Assembly: GCA_902472315.1 (NCBI GenBank)
Contig: CABRNM010000009.1
Span: 1-58,410, forward strand
DNA from: an uncultured Collinsella sp.
GTDB lineage: Bacteria; Actinomycetota; Coriobacteriia; Coriobacteriales; Coriobacteriaceae
Direction of reading: 5' to 3'
DNA length: 58,410 bases
Shown here: piece by piece, positions 42,416 to 50,913 of the stretch
How positions within the stretch are numbered: position 1 is the first letter of the stretch
How the letters are laid out: every line of letters starts with the position of its first letter
The notes under the pieces: generated by a model
Databases searched by the model: none
What the model was told of the DNA's origin: nothing
Seen by the model: the letters and a program-made list of their open reading frames with translations, nothing else
Made by a program: the position numbers and the translations under genes

Positions 42416-45400
42416 TCAGTAATGGAAATGAGAGTCTGCAAAATCTTCGAGTACCTCATCGAAACCCGGCGAAAAAACCTGAATCGTGTGTTGCACGCGA
42501 GTGTGCAGCTGGCGATCCTTTCGGTCGAACGTAAATTCGGGGCTATTGGTGATGCCGGGCATGCGAAGCCAATTAGTGAGCGCGTTTGCTGGAATATTGA
42601 TCGTATTTACAGCATAAGGCCTATTAAACGCCTTGTCCAAGTCAGATGTTTTACCCGATTTAACTACGGATTTATATTTATCTAAATCGCGCCTTCCAGA
42701 ATACATCGAGGTATGGGTAATCTTGATGTAGTTGGCATAGATGTCGATACGGCAAGGCATCTGATCATAGGTGCCATATCCAATAGCGTTCGGCTCCTTT
42801 TTGCCTTTCACTCCAGAACCGGACTTCTTAGCATTCACTGATTCTTTCTTCACAGCAGGAGCGCTGCCCGTATGTCCAACAGACGCAGCACTGCCAGAAG
42901 CGTAAACATGACTAACAGGCGCCTTGTAATTCGTCTTCATTCCAGTGCTGGAATTCTGAACACCATTCTGTGGAATGTTGTCTTGTTTAGCAGTGTTCTG
43001 CTGAGCAGCAATCGGCTGGACAGCAATCGGCTGAGCAATCGGCGACTGCTTTTTCCGCGATTGGAGATCATCCCATTTTTCCAAACCACGGAAAAACACG
43101 AACGCAATAACGCTAATTACAAAAGCAAGCAAGAGGAAAATGAAACCGAAAAGGCTCAGGAAGTTGGCAAACGAGACAACCCCCGAAAGCAAAAACTCAA
43201 TAAGTATCGGAGGTATCCACATGTAAAGCCACGAACGCAGCGCTTGAGCGCTACCAGGATGTGCATCCTCGCCAAACATGATCAATACGATCATCAAGCC
43301 GAAGCAAACCGCAATTAAAACTTCAACTCTCGCATACACATCGCCATCGACATACATCGACCCCATAAAGCCAAACGCGCTAACGACGAGCGCCGTGATG
43401 AGCACCAACCTGCCAGCAAGACGTCCGAATCGATCCATGACTTCGGGATCGGTATAAAACGACACAGAATGACGCCCTGTCGAGAACAGCGGCTTACGCG
43501 CATCGGTCAATACGGCATCTCCCGACTGAACTGACAGAATTTCAGTAATTTTGTCATTGCGTCCGTCGAAATTGACCAACTTAACCAAATAGCCCTCTAA
43601 GGCAGCGGCGTTTGAATCCAGAGCATCTTCGAGACCCGAAACACGATCAACGGCAGAAAACGAACGGAGAACATTGAGTGCAAGGAAGCCGAAAGAGCCC
43701 AAAAATGCCAGCACCAAGAAGACGACAACGAGAGGTCCAAACGTTCCAAGTGAAACGATAAGCTGACCGAATGCGCCGCGTGCACACTTAATAATAAGGA
43801 GATAGAGAAGCGCAACGGCAATGGTGGTAATGAGAACGTTCCGCTGCTCCTTCTTTACAGCAGCAATCTGAGCATCGCTGTCAGCGATGCCCTTGACGAC
43901 ACCGTATTCACGCGTGTCCGTTTCGATAGCGGCCTTCAGCTTTCCATCGGCAACTCCGCGAGCGTCATCCAAATATTGTGAATATGCCGCGGACGGCAGG
44001 CTCTCGACATCCGCCAAAAGCCTAATCTCAAGGATGTCGAGCACACCTTGGTCCTCACAAGAGGCCAGGAGGTCAGAAACGTACCCACGCGGCACGACAT
44101 CATCCTTTACCTGGGCACAGAACAGTGATCCCATCGCGATGGGGCGCGTTCCAAAACGTTCATCAAGTTCCCAACCCAGAATATATGGAACTGGCGTAGA
44201 TTCCATGTCGCCTCGAAGCTTAATGCCCTCAAGACGGGCGTTGCTGCCCAACTTAACAAGTGTCGAGACGGGCGCATCCATTGCCGGATTAAGTCCACGA
44301 AGCGCGATAACCGCAGCTTCACCTGTCGAACCCTGCATCGTTTCGTATAAGTCGGTATGGCCAGAAAGCCAAATCCAGGCAGCATAGTTTCCATACTTTC
44401 GATAAAACGAGCGCACGGCGGCCTTATCGTCGGCGACCTTATCCATAAAGACAAGGACAACGTCGGTGTCTATGCCGTCCTCAGCATTTGCCCCATCGCG
44501 AGCAGCGATGATTGCTGACATATCAACATCGCCGGCAAAATAGAGCAAAAACTCATCGAGCGATCGAGAAGACGAACAGACGCCAAAGAATGCAGAGGGT
44601 TGCCGTAATACCGACTTAATCGCACCTTGGGCCATAGCATGCTTGTTTTCACCGGACGTCAACAAGCCCTTAAAAAGGCAGGCTGCAAAATGAGGGTCGT
44701 CCGATTGACGAGCAAGAAGCTCAAGGCTGTGAATATCGGAGGCCAAACGAACCCTTTGACTGTCAGCGTTTGCTTCTCGAGATAAGACGAGCGAGAGGAA
44801 TCCAGAGGGCAACACGCCAGATGAATTTGCACCATCAAGGCCTGACTGCCGAGCATAGCGATCAATTGTATCCACAGCCATCGATGCAATACGCGCCGGC
44901 AAAGCATCGGGTGCATTAGTCAGCGAGACATCCTCGCCGCGCCACGACATAATCTTGCCGTTGGACATCTCATAGATTACGCAAGCGAGTGCTAGGTCGG
45001 GATTGGACGCTGTCTGGATATCCTCTTCGACTAACTGGTGAATCCTGGTCTGCAGGTCATTTTCACCCCAGTCGCCCATCAGGTTTTCGAGCTGCTGTTG
45101 GCTCATGCGAAGTTTTGCCTCGTCCCAATTGGAGGACAGCGCTCGAGCGAGCAACACCGGATCGCTATACTGCTTGCCAGCAAACTCGTAAGGCTTGCGA
45201 GCACTGCCGGCGTCCATGGTGGGAAGCTTACGATAGAAATTATCTGGGTCGGCTATCCAGTCTTTAACCTCTTCATAGCCAAAACGCTCGCCCGAAAGCT
45301 CAAACGTCAGGCCCTTGAGGAGGTTTCCCAGGGTTGCATCATCTGGATGGTTAAAGTCCGCAGGCTCACCCGTCTCTTGGCGATCGGAAAGCGTATTGTC

Positions 45401-46579
45401 GTCTATGAACTCCTGCAGCGGGTGGACATTGTTTTCGTAGAGCGTCCAGATTGTATAGCCAAACGAATACCAGTCGTTACGAGGGTCGACCATGCCGCCA
45501 CGACCAGGCGTATAACCATCGGAGCGCGTCATGGTGTTTGTCAGGCGACTGTCAAATCCTGCAAGCGAGCGGGCGGAGCCATAATCTCCCAGCACAATCT
45601 GCTTGTCGTACAGGTAGACGTTCTGCGGCTTAATGTCACGATGGACAATGCCAAGCTCGGTATGGAGCAGCTCAATTGCCTGGCTGAGCTCGGGAATCAC
45701 GCGGCTCTTAACCATATTCTTGCTACGGGGACGATCAAAAAGGCATGTGGCCAGCGGCGTAATGGAAACATCCCACAGCTGAGGAGCCGCAGCCCCCACT
45801 TCGGTCGCGCTCAGGCCCTGGTGCAGATAGGCAAAGATGGGCAGTAGATGCGTTTGAGACACGGGGCGGCCATTAAGCCCCATTACGGCGCTTACCACCT
45901 TTTGATATGCCGAACGCTCGGCGCCCACAAGAGGCTTAAAGACCTTGGCAACGCATGCCAAACCATCGCTCACCCGCTCGGCGGCAACAATGGTAGATTG
46001 ACCGCCATGGCCAATGACCTGTCCCAAATGAATAATGAACTGCTGCCCGTCATTCGAGACAACCGTCGCATCCTCCGCAACAAAAGGCGAGGCAGATGCA
46101 GCGGCGGCATGTGCGCCCCCACGAGAAACGGTCACCGTTTCACCGTTGGGACTGGCCGTGGCGCCGCGCGAGACAGTTACCGTCTGGCCGTCGGGGCTCG
46201 CAGCGCGCGGCACCGTGACAGTTTCGCCTGCCGCAGAAGCACCAGGGCGTGAAACAGTAACGGTCTTGCCGTCGTCGGAAGCACCAACAGACGGCCTCGC
46301 AACCGTTACTGTTTCACCATTCGATTCAGTCATCGGGCGATGCACCGTTACGGTTTCGTTTGTCGATGGCGTACCGTCGCGGCGGACGGTGACCGTTTCA
46401 CCAGATGCCGGAGCGTCGGCTCGACGTACCGTCACGGTCTCTCCAGGCGCAGAAGCCTGGTCGCCACGGTTCACGGTAACCGTCTCTCCCCCTACGGGCG
46501 CATTCCCGCGGCGCACCGTTACGGTCTCATCATTGTCATTGCCGCCATCTCGGCGTACCGTAATCGTTTCATCAGACAT
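42416..46579 (-). CDS. Multidomain membrane Ser/Thr kinase with ETVTV repeat array
   Basis: This 1387-residue protein is the centrepiece of the operon. Residues 4-153 hold eleven repeats of the form ETVTVxR at about 14-residue spacing, separated by Gly/Pro/Ala/Ser linkers. The kinase domain follows: glycine loop GHGGQS (191-195), K212 (VAKVF), HRDIKPQN near 311, DYG (in place of DFG) near 331, and no canonical APE. A long middle region has no recognised motif. About six membrane segments cluster near residues 905-985 and 1055-1170. The C-terminal 130 residues form a domain shared with the next gene. The ETVTV threonines resemble FHA-binding phosphosites of the OdhI/GarA type (ETTSV, ETVEV). 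The ATG lies 2 bases past the phosphatase stop. Confidence 0.85.
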   Translation of the reverse strand: MSDETITVRRDGGNDNDETVTVRRGNAPVGGETVTVNRGDQASAPGETVTVRRADAPASGETVTVRRDGTPSTNETVTVHRPMTESNGETVTVARPSVGASDDGKTVTVSRPGASAAGETVTVPRAASPDGQTVTVSRGATASPNGETVTVSRGGAHAAAASASPFVAEDATVVSNDGQQFIIHLGQVIGHGGQSTIVAAERVSDGLACVAKVFKPLVGAERSAYQKVVSAVMGLNGRPVSQTHLLPIFAYLHQGLSATEVGAAAPQLWDVSITPLATCLFDRPRSKNMVKSRVIPELSQAIELLHTELGIVHRDIKPQNVYLYDKQIVLGDYGSARSLAGFDSRLTNTMTRSDGYTPGRGGMVDPRNDWYSFGYTIWTLYENNVHPLQEFIDDNTLSDRQETGEPADFNHPDDATLGNLLKGLTFELSGERFGYEEVKDWIADPDNFYRKLPTMDAGSARKPYEFAGKQYSDPVLLARALSSNWDEAKLRMSQQQLENLMGDWGENDLQTRIHQLVEEDIQTASNPDLALACVIYEMSNGKIMSWRGEDVSLTNAPDALPARIASMAVDTIDRYARQSGLDGANSSGVLPSGFLSLVLSREANADSQRVRLASDIHSLELLARQSDDPHFAACLFKGLLTSGENKHAMAQGAIKSVLRQPSAFFGVCSSSRSLDEFLLYFAGDVDMSAIIAARDGANAEDGIDTDVVLVFMDKVADDKAAVRSFYRKYGNYAAWIWLSGHTDLYETMQGSTGEAAVIALRGLNPAMDAPVSTLVKLGSNARLEGIKLRGDMESTPVPYILGWELDERFGTRPIAMGSLFCAQVKDDVVPRGYVSDLLASCEDQGVLDILEIRLLADVESLPSAAYSQYLDDARGVADGKLKAAIETDTREYGVVKGIADSDAQIAAVKKEQRNVLITTIAVALLYLLIIKCARGAFGQLIVSLGTFGPLVVVFLVLAFLGSFGFLALNVLRSFSAVDRVSGLEDALDSNAAALEGYLVKLVNFDGRNDKITEILSVQSGDAVLTDARKPLFSTGRHSVSFYTDPEVMDRFGRLAGRLVLITALVVSAFGFMGSMYVDGDVYARVEVLIAVCFGLMIVLIMFGEDAHPGSAQALRSWLYMWIPPILIEFLLSGVVSFANFLSLFGFIFLLLAFVISVIAFVFFRGLEKWDDLQSRKKQSPIAQPIAVQPIAAQQNTAKQDNIPQNGVQNSSTGMKTNYKAPVSHVYASGSAASVGHTGSAPAVKKESVNAKKSGSGVKGKKEPNAIGYGTYDQMPCRIDIYANYIKITHTSMYSGRRDLDKYKSVVKSGKTSDLDKAFNRPYAVNTINIPANALTNWLRMPGITNSPEFTFDRKDRQLHTRVQHTIQVFSPGFDEVLEDFADSHFHY

Positions 46580-46581
46580 GG

Positions 46582-47343
46582 CTACTCCCCTACCTCAATT
46601 ACAATCAGCGTCGCATCGTCCGTCGAGCCGTTCACCCGAGCCTCGGCATATAGCTCTTCGCACAACTGCGCACATGTCGAATCGCTCGCAAGCATCTGCT
46701 GCAAACGCTCCTGCGCAATCTGCCCATCGATACCATCGGAACAGATCAGATAGCGATCGCCCGGAAGCATCACGGTCGTCTTGACCTCAAGATTGCGACC
46801 GCCCTGATTGAGTCCAATCGCAAGCTCAATACAATGCGAAACGGCATCGTCTCTGTATTCAGCGCCAACGCCGCCCACACGCCGCTCAGGCGTGTGGTCA
46901 CAGCTAAGCACGGCAAGCACACCACCACGCAGTCGGTACACGCGAGAATCGCCGGCATTAAAAACAGCACCGTGCCCGTCAGGAGCAACCACGAGGCCAG
47001 CAACCGTGGATGCGGCAACAGACAGTCCATAGCGAGCCGCATACGTCTCAACATCGTTCTCGGCTCGCTCGCCCGCCATGCGTAGGCGCTCCTGTAACGC
47101 GTTGACAGCGTCGGTATCAAAGACGCGCACGGCCTGCGCAAACGCCTGGGCAGCAAGCGTCGAGGCGGCCGCTCCGTGCCCGCCTTCGCTCACGCCGTCA
47201 AAGACTGCCATACAGCCCATCTCGCGCTCGCAATCGCCCACCAGGCCATAGCAAAGGACATCACCGTCAAGAAGCAAACGGTCCTCGTTGACAGGGTGAT
47301 TGGTTCCCGCTTGGGTTTTTGCTGCAGCGATAAACTTCGTCAT
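46582..47343 (-). CDS. PP2C-family protein phosphatase
   Basis: This 253-residue metal-dependent Ser/Thr phosphatase shows motifs NEDRLLL, VFDGVSEGGHGAAAS (DGxxGH type), NAGDSRVYRLRGG, CSDGIDG and the final STDDATLIVIEV, with the metal-binding aspartates in place. Its ATG overlaps the stop of the upstream ATPase gene (ATGA), and its own stop lies 2 bases before the kinase gene, so ATPase, phosphatase and kinase are translationally linked. It presumably removes phosphate from the kinase or its ETVTV array. A TTG two codons upstream is possible but less likely. Confidence 0.93.
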   Translation of the reverse strand: MTKFIAAAKTQAGTNHPVNEDRLLLDGDVLCYGLVGDCEREMGCMAVFDGVSEGGHGAAASTLAAQAFAQAVRVFDTDAVNALQERLRMAGERAENDVETYAARYGLSVAASTVAGLVVAPDGHGAVFNAGDSRVYRLRGGVLAVLSCDHTPERRVGGVGAEYRDDAVSHCIELAIGLNQGGRNLEVKTTVMLPGDRYLICSDGIDGQIAQERLQQMLASDSTCAQLCEELYAEARVNGSTDDATLIVIEVGE

Positions 47344-49295
47344 CGCCAATCGCCTCCCATCGATCCGGGCACGAGCTCAAACGCGATATGCGCATCATCG
47401 CCCTCGCCCTGCGGCACGGCGCGTGCCACCATGCCGGGACGGCCGCGCCACTCGGCGCGGTGTTCAAACAGAAAATCGGAAAGCCCGTTAAGGTAGCCGC
47501 TCTCCACCAAGTTACCAATGCCGCGGCCGCCCTTAGCCTTGACAGCATCCGTCATGGCAATGGAGTGCAGCAGCTCGCGGGCGGCATCGGTCGCCTCAAC
47601 CGTAATATCGGGCTGTGCCTTATGCACGTTGCGGTTAACGGCATCGATCTTGGAATTGAGGATCTGAAGTGCCACGGCGTCATCGATAAAGTTGAAGATC
47701 ACCACGTTGTCGCCGATACGACCCAAGAACTCGGGCTTAAACTCGCGATCCATCTCGGTGCGCACGCGCTCGCAAATCTCGTCATAGGGCGTGTTGGGCG
47801 CGATGGTATTACGAACTTCGTTGCCCTGCGCATCGATCTCAATCTTGGAAAAGCCGATGTTGCTCGTAAAGAAGATGACCGTCTCAGAGAAGTACACGGT
47901 ATTACCCTGGCCATCGGTCAGGCGGCCATCTTCGAGGATCTGCAGGAACTTGTCCATAATGCTCGGTGCGGCCTTCTCGATCTCATCGAAAAGAACCACC
48001 GAGAACGGATTGGCCTTGACGGCATTAGTAAGCTGACCGCCCTCGGCATAGCCCACGTATCCCGGAGGAGCGCCAAAGAGCTTTTGGTCGGAGTTCTCGG
48101 CACCGTACTCTGACATATCAAAACGCAGCATGCTGCGCTCGTCGCCAAAGAGGAGCTCCGTAATGGCCTTAACGATCTCGGTCTTACCGGTACCGGTGGG
48201 ACCGCTCAAAAACAGGACGCCCTTGGGTTTAGAGCCAGACGAATGGGTAGCACCCGAAAGGCCCATAACGGAGCGCTTGAGCACAGTGACGGCCTTCTCA
48301 ACGGCCTCGTCCTGACCCTTCACGCGGCGCTTGATCTTTGCCTCGGGATCCTCTTCGAGCTTCTCGAACATCTGCTGCCATTTGTTCTCGCGAAAGCCGT
48401 ACTTATACACGTCGACGAGCTTGGGAAGGATGGCCTCGATGGAAGCCTCGGGGTTTTGCATGTCGCGCTGGTACATACGCTGCAGGCCCTCGAGCTCCTT
48501 AACGCTCATGCCGTCCGTGGTATCGATAAAGCGGCGCACCGCACGGTCATCGGAATCGGACAGCGCCTCACCAAAGCCAAACTTGCTCTGAATATAGGCC
48601 TCGCGCATGTCGCGGTCGGGATGCGGCAGCGTGATGGTGCGCAAGAAGGGGTTCTCCTCGATAAACCACACGGGCAGGTTGCGCACGTTATCCGTTACCA
48701 GAATGAGCGTGTTGACAGCCGTGCGGTTAATAAGGCGTGCTTTGCTAGCACCAAGGTACAGATTAAGGAAAAACTGCGTCTCGTCGGGCATAAGACCGGT
48801 CGAGGAGGCAAGCAGACGCGACGCCATGTTGACGATCACGCAAAGCGGCTTGGCCTCGGTGCCGCCATCGGGATTGTCGTTGTATTTAAGGCGCAACATT
48901 GAGCGGATAACCTCGCCGTATGATGGCAGGCTCGACTGCTCGGTGGCATATGCTTGGCGGCCATCGGCGATACAGGCGTTCGCCTCCATCATGCGGTCGT
49001 CGCTCTTGGAAGCCTCGTCGTGCGCCAGCGACACCAGGCGCTTGCAATCGACGTTGCCCATGCTGCTCGAAAACAGCTGGATGGGATCGAAATATGCCAC
49101 GTTGTACTCAACTGAGCCATTGGCGTCTTCGAAAAGGCCGCGCACAACCTCGGCGAGCTCCGAGAACTGAAGGCCGCCGTCAACCACATCGGGATACTTG
49201 TCGTTCACGTTGCCCTCAAGGATAAAGAGGCTCTTCACCCCTTTAAAGTTGAGCATCTCGCGCTGCCAGGATTGGCGCTCGAAATCAGTTGCCAT
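47340..49295 (-). CDS. Clp-type AAA+ ATPase
   Basis: This 651-residue protein has a C-terminal AAA+ module of ClpA/ClpB D2 type: Walker A GPTGTGKTE (about residue 355), pore loop GAPPGYVGYAEGG, Walker B VVLFDEIEKA, sensor FFTSNIG, and an arginine-finger region EFLGRIGD. The N-terminal 300 residues resemble an AAA fold without a P-loop (FILEGNVNDKYPDV, LCVIVNMASRLL, TLILVTDNVRNLP). No ClpP-docking IGF/L loop is obvious. It is therefore probably a disaggregase or complex-remodelling ATPase rather than part of a protease. GGAGG lies 8 bases before the ATG, inside the end of the radical SAM gene. Confidence 0.85.
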   Translation of the reverse strand: MATDFERQSWQREMLNFKGVKSLFILEGNVNDKYPDVVDGGLQFSELAEVVRGLFEDANGSVEYNVAYFDPIQLFSSSMGNVDCKRLVSLAHDEASKSDDRMMEANACIADGRQAYATEQSSLPSYGEVIRSMLRLKYNDNPDGGTEAKPLCVIVNMASRLLASSTGLMPDETQFFLNLYLGASKARLINRTAVNTLILVTDNVRNLPVWFIEENPFLRTITLPHPDRDMREAYIQSKFGFGEALSDSDDRAVRRFIDTTDGMSVKELEGLQRMYQRDMQNPEASIEAILPKLVDVYKYGFRENKWQQMFEKLEEDPEAKIKRRVKGQDEAVEKAVTVLKRSVMGLSGATHSSGSKPKGVLFLSGPTGTGKTEIVKAITELLFGDERSMLRFDMSEYGAENSDQKLFGAPPGYVGYAEGGQLTNAVKANPFSVVLFDEIEKAAPSIMDKFLQILEDGRLTDGQGNTVYFSETVIFFTSNIGFSKIEIDAQGNEVRNTIAPNTPYDEICERVRTEMDREFKPEFLGRIGDNVVIFNFIDDAVALQILNSKIDAVNRNVHKAQPDITVEATDAARELLHSIAMTDAVKAKGGRGIGNLVESGYLNGLSDFLFEHRAEWRGRPGMVARAVPQGEGDDAHIAFELVPGSMGGDWR

Positions 49296-49298
49296 GTG

Positions 49299-49895
49299 TT
49301 ATACCTCCTTGACAGGAAATTCGTGGTGGTAGCGGTTAGCAATGCCGACGGTGTTAACAGTGCCGTCCTGAACAAAGTTCTGAAGCTGACGAGGCTGCTG
49401 AAGATACTGGTCGTAGTCATCGTGCGGGCGGTCGCTCAGATAGATCACGCGCTGATTAGTCGAGCCGCGCAGCGCACAATCGGGCACGTTGAGCTCGTCT
49501 ACGTACGGACCGTCGATCAGCACATCGATGAGGGACTTAAGCGTCTCCCACGTATCCGCACCGATCACTTGCGGCAGCTCTTCAAACGTGAATCCGGTGT
49601 AAACGAGAATGTCGTCGTAGGCACAGCGGATCGTTGTCAGCAGCTTCACGAGCTCTGGTGCCTGCTCGAGCGGATCTCCACCCGAAACTGTCAGTCGATG
49701 CACGCCATGTTCGCGCGCCGTATCGAGCAACATCTGCGCAAGCTCATCAACGTCGACATCCTGCTCGGGCAGCTGCATCCTAAGTTCGGGCGAGATACAT
49801 CCGGCGCAGTGCTTAGAACAGCCGCTAGTCCAGATTGCGATGCGCTCGCCTGGCCCCAGAGAAACGACAGGCGCAAGCATCTGGCTAACGAACAT
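49299..49895 (-). CDS. Radical SAM protein of the NrdG/activase type
   Basis: This 198-residue protein carries a single radical SAM cluster motif, WTSGCSKHCAGC (C-x3-C-x2-C), followed by TVSGGDPLEQAPEL, the usual SAM-binding segment. Size and motifs match activases such as NrdG or PflA, which generate glycyl radicals. No glycyl-radical partner is nearby, and the setting in a kinase/FHA operon is unusual. The start at 49895 lies within the 3' end of the FHA gene (11-base overlap), with AGGA 9 bases upstream. A longer frame to 50123 was rejected because it fully overlaps the zinc-ribbon coding sequence. It may modify an operon partner. Confidence 0.85.
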   Translation of the reverse strand: MFVSQMLAPVVSLGPGERIAIWTSGCSKHCAGCISPELRMQLPEQDVDVDELAQMLLDTAREHGVHRLTVSGGDPLEQAPELVKLLTTIRCAYDDILVYTGFTFEELPQVIGADTWETLKSLIDVLIDGPYVDELNVPDCALRGSTNQRVIYLSDRPHDDYDQYLQQPRQLQNFVQDGTVNTVGIANRYHHEFPVKEV

Positions 49896-50910
49896 CCGAG
49901 TAATCCTCGCCGGGGTCGAGCGTACGATATACGGCAGACGTGCGCGCGAGCGAACAGCCACACTCTTCACAGCCATCCCCGACCTTTGCGCGCTCATCGG
50001 CAACAAGGTGTAGACGACCACACTCGGGACACTCGACAAACCAGCCCTCAACGCCGGCAGACGGGCTAGCGGCTGGCGTGGCGGGTGCCGCAGCGGGCGC
50101 GACGGCCGCAGGCCGCGGCGCAACCGCCGTCTGAGCCTGCGTGGGCTGCACCGCAGGAGGCTCCTCCACGGTGACCATCAAACGTAGCTGGGCAAACTCA
50201 CCAGATGCCGCCGGGATCAGCAGCACGTCACCAGTATGGATCTGCTGGGACACGCCGGGGGCCAAATTAAGAATCTGGCCACCGCGCATAATGGCCGTTC
50301 CATTATTGGAACCCTCGTCGGCAACCAACCAGGCACCCTGTTCAAAGCGAACGCTGGCATGCTGGCGAGATATTGCAAAGTTCGATGCCATGCTGGGAAA
50401 CGCGTTACGCCCAAGCACGGTCATGCCCGTGAGACGCAGCTGCTCACCCATGGACGGGTCGATGAGCACAAGCGCGGGAACCGGAGACGCAGCAGCGGCG
50501 CTCGCCGCGGGTTGAGGCGCAGGTATAGGCATGGGGGTAGGCTGCGGCATCGACATGGCCGCGGGCTGCGGCGCGGGCGCAGGCATCGGTTGTGGGGTGG
50601 ACATCGGTTGTGGCACGGGCACCGGCTGAGGCATAGGCGCGGGTGCCGGCTGCGCCGCGGGCACGGGAACAGACTGATACACCTGCTGGGATGCAGACTG
50701 TTGAACCTGTGGTGTACCACCCATCGAAGAAGTCGCAGGATAGACGGCGGGCGCTGGACGTTCACCGCTTGGTGCAGCGAGGTCTTGCACCGGAGCGGCA
50801 GGCGTCGACGGCGCAGGTGCTACGCCGGCGGGACGCGGAGCACCGCATTCCTCGCACATATCGCGCTCGTCATCATTATCAAAACCGCATTCTGGGCATT
50901 CCCATGTCAT
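49885..50910 (-). CDS. FHA protein with N- and C-terminal zinc ribbons
   Basis: This 341-residue protein has an N-terminal zinc ribbon (C5, C8, C19, C22 in ECPECGFDN...MCEECG) and a Pro/Gln/Ala/Met-rich linker (about 45-145). The FHA domain (about 150-240) shows all pThr-binding signatures: TVLGRNAF (Gly-Arg), ISRQHAS (Ser-Arg-x-His) and GSNNGT. The C-terminal zinc ribbon is CPECGRLH...CEECGCSL. Full conservation of the FHA pocket makes it the best candidate reader of the ETVTV phosphosites of the operon kinase. GAGGTAAATC precedes the ATG; it starts 3 bases past the upstream stop. Confidence 0.9.
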   Translation of the reverse strand: MTWECPECGFDNDDERDMCEECGAPRPAGVAPAPSTPAAPVQDLAAPSGERPAPAVYPATSSMGGTPQVQQSASQQVYQSVPVPAAQPAPAPMPQPVPVPQPMSTPQPMPAPAPQPAAMSMPQPTPMPIPAPQPAASAAAASPVPALVLIDPSMGEQLRLTGMTVLGRNAFPSMASNFAISRQHASVRFEQGAWLVADEGSNNGTAIMRGGQILNLAPGVSQQIHTGDVLLIPAASGEFAQLRLMVTVEEPPAVQPTQAQTAVAPRPAAVAPAAAPATPAASPSAGVEGWFVECPECGRLHLVADERAKVGDGCEECGCSLARTSAVYRTLDPGEDYSDVR

Positions 50911-50913
50911 GAT

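Noticed and set aside
49885..50123. Longer N-terminus for the radical SAM protein
   Set aside because: It would overlap the zinc-ribbon coding region by about 240 bases; the ATG at 49895 has a ribosome site and the usual family start.
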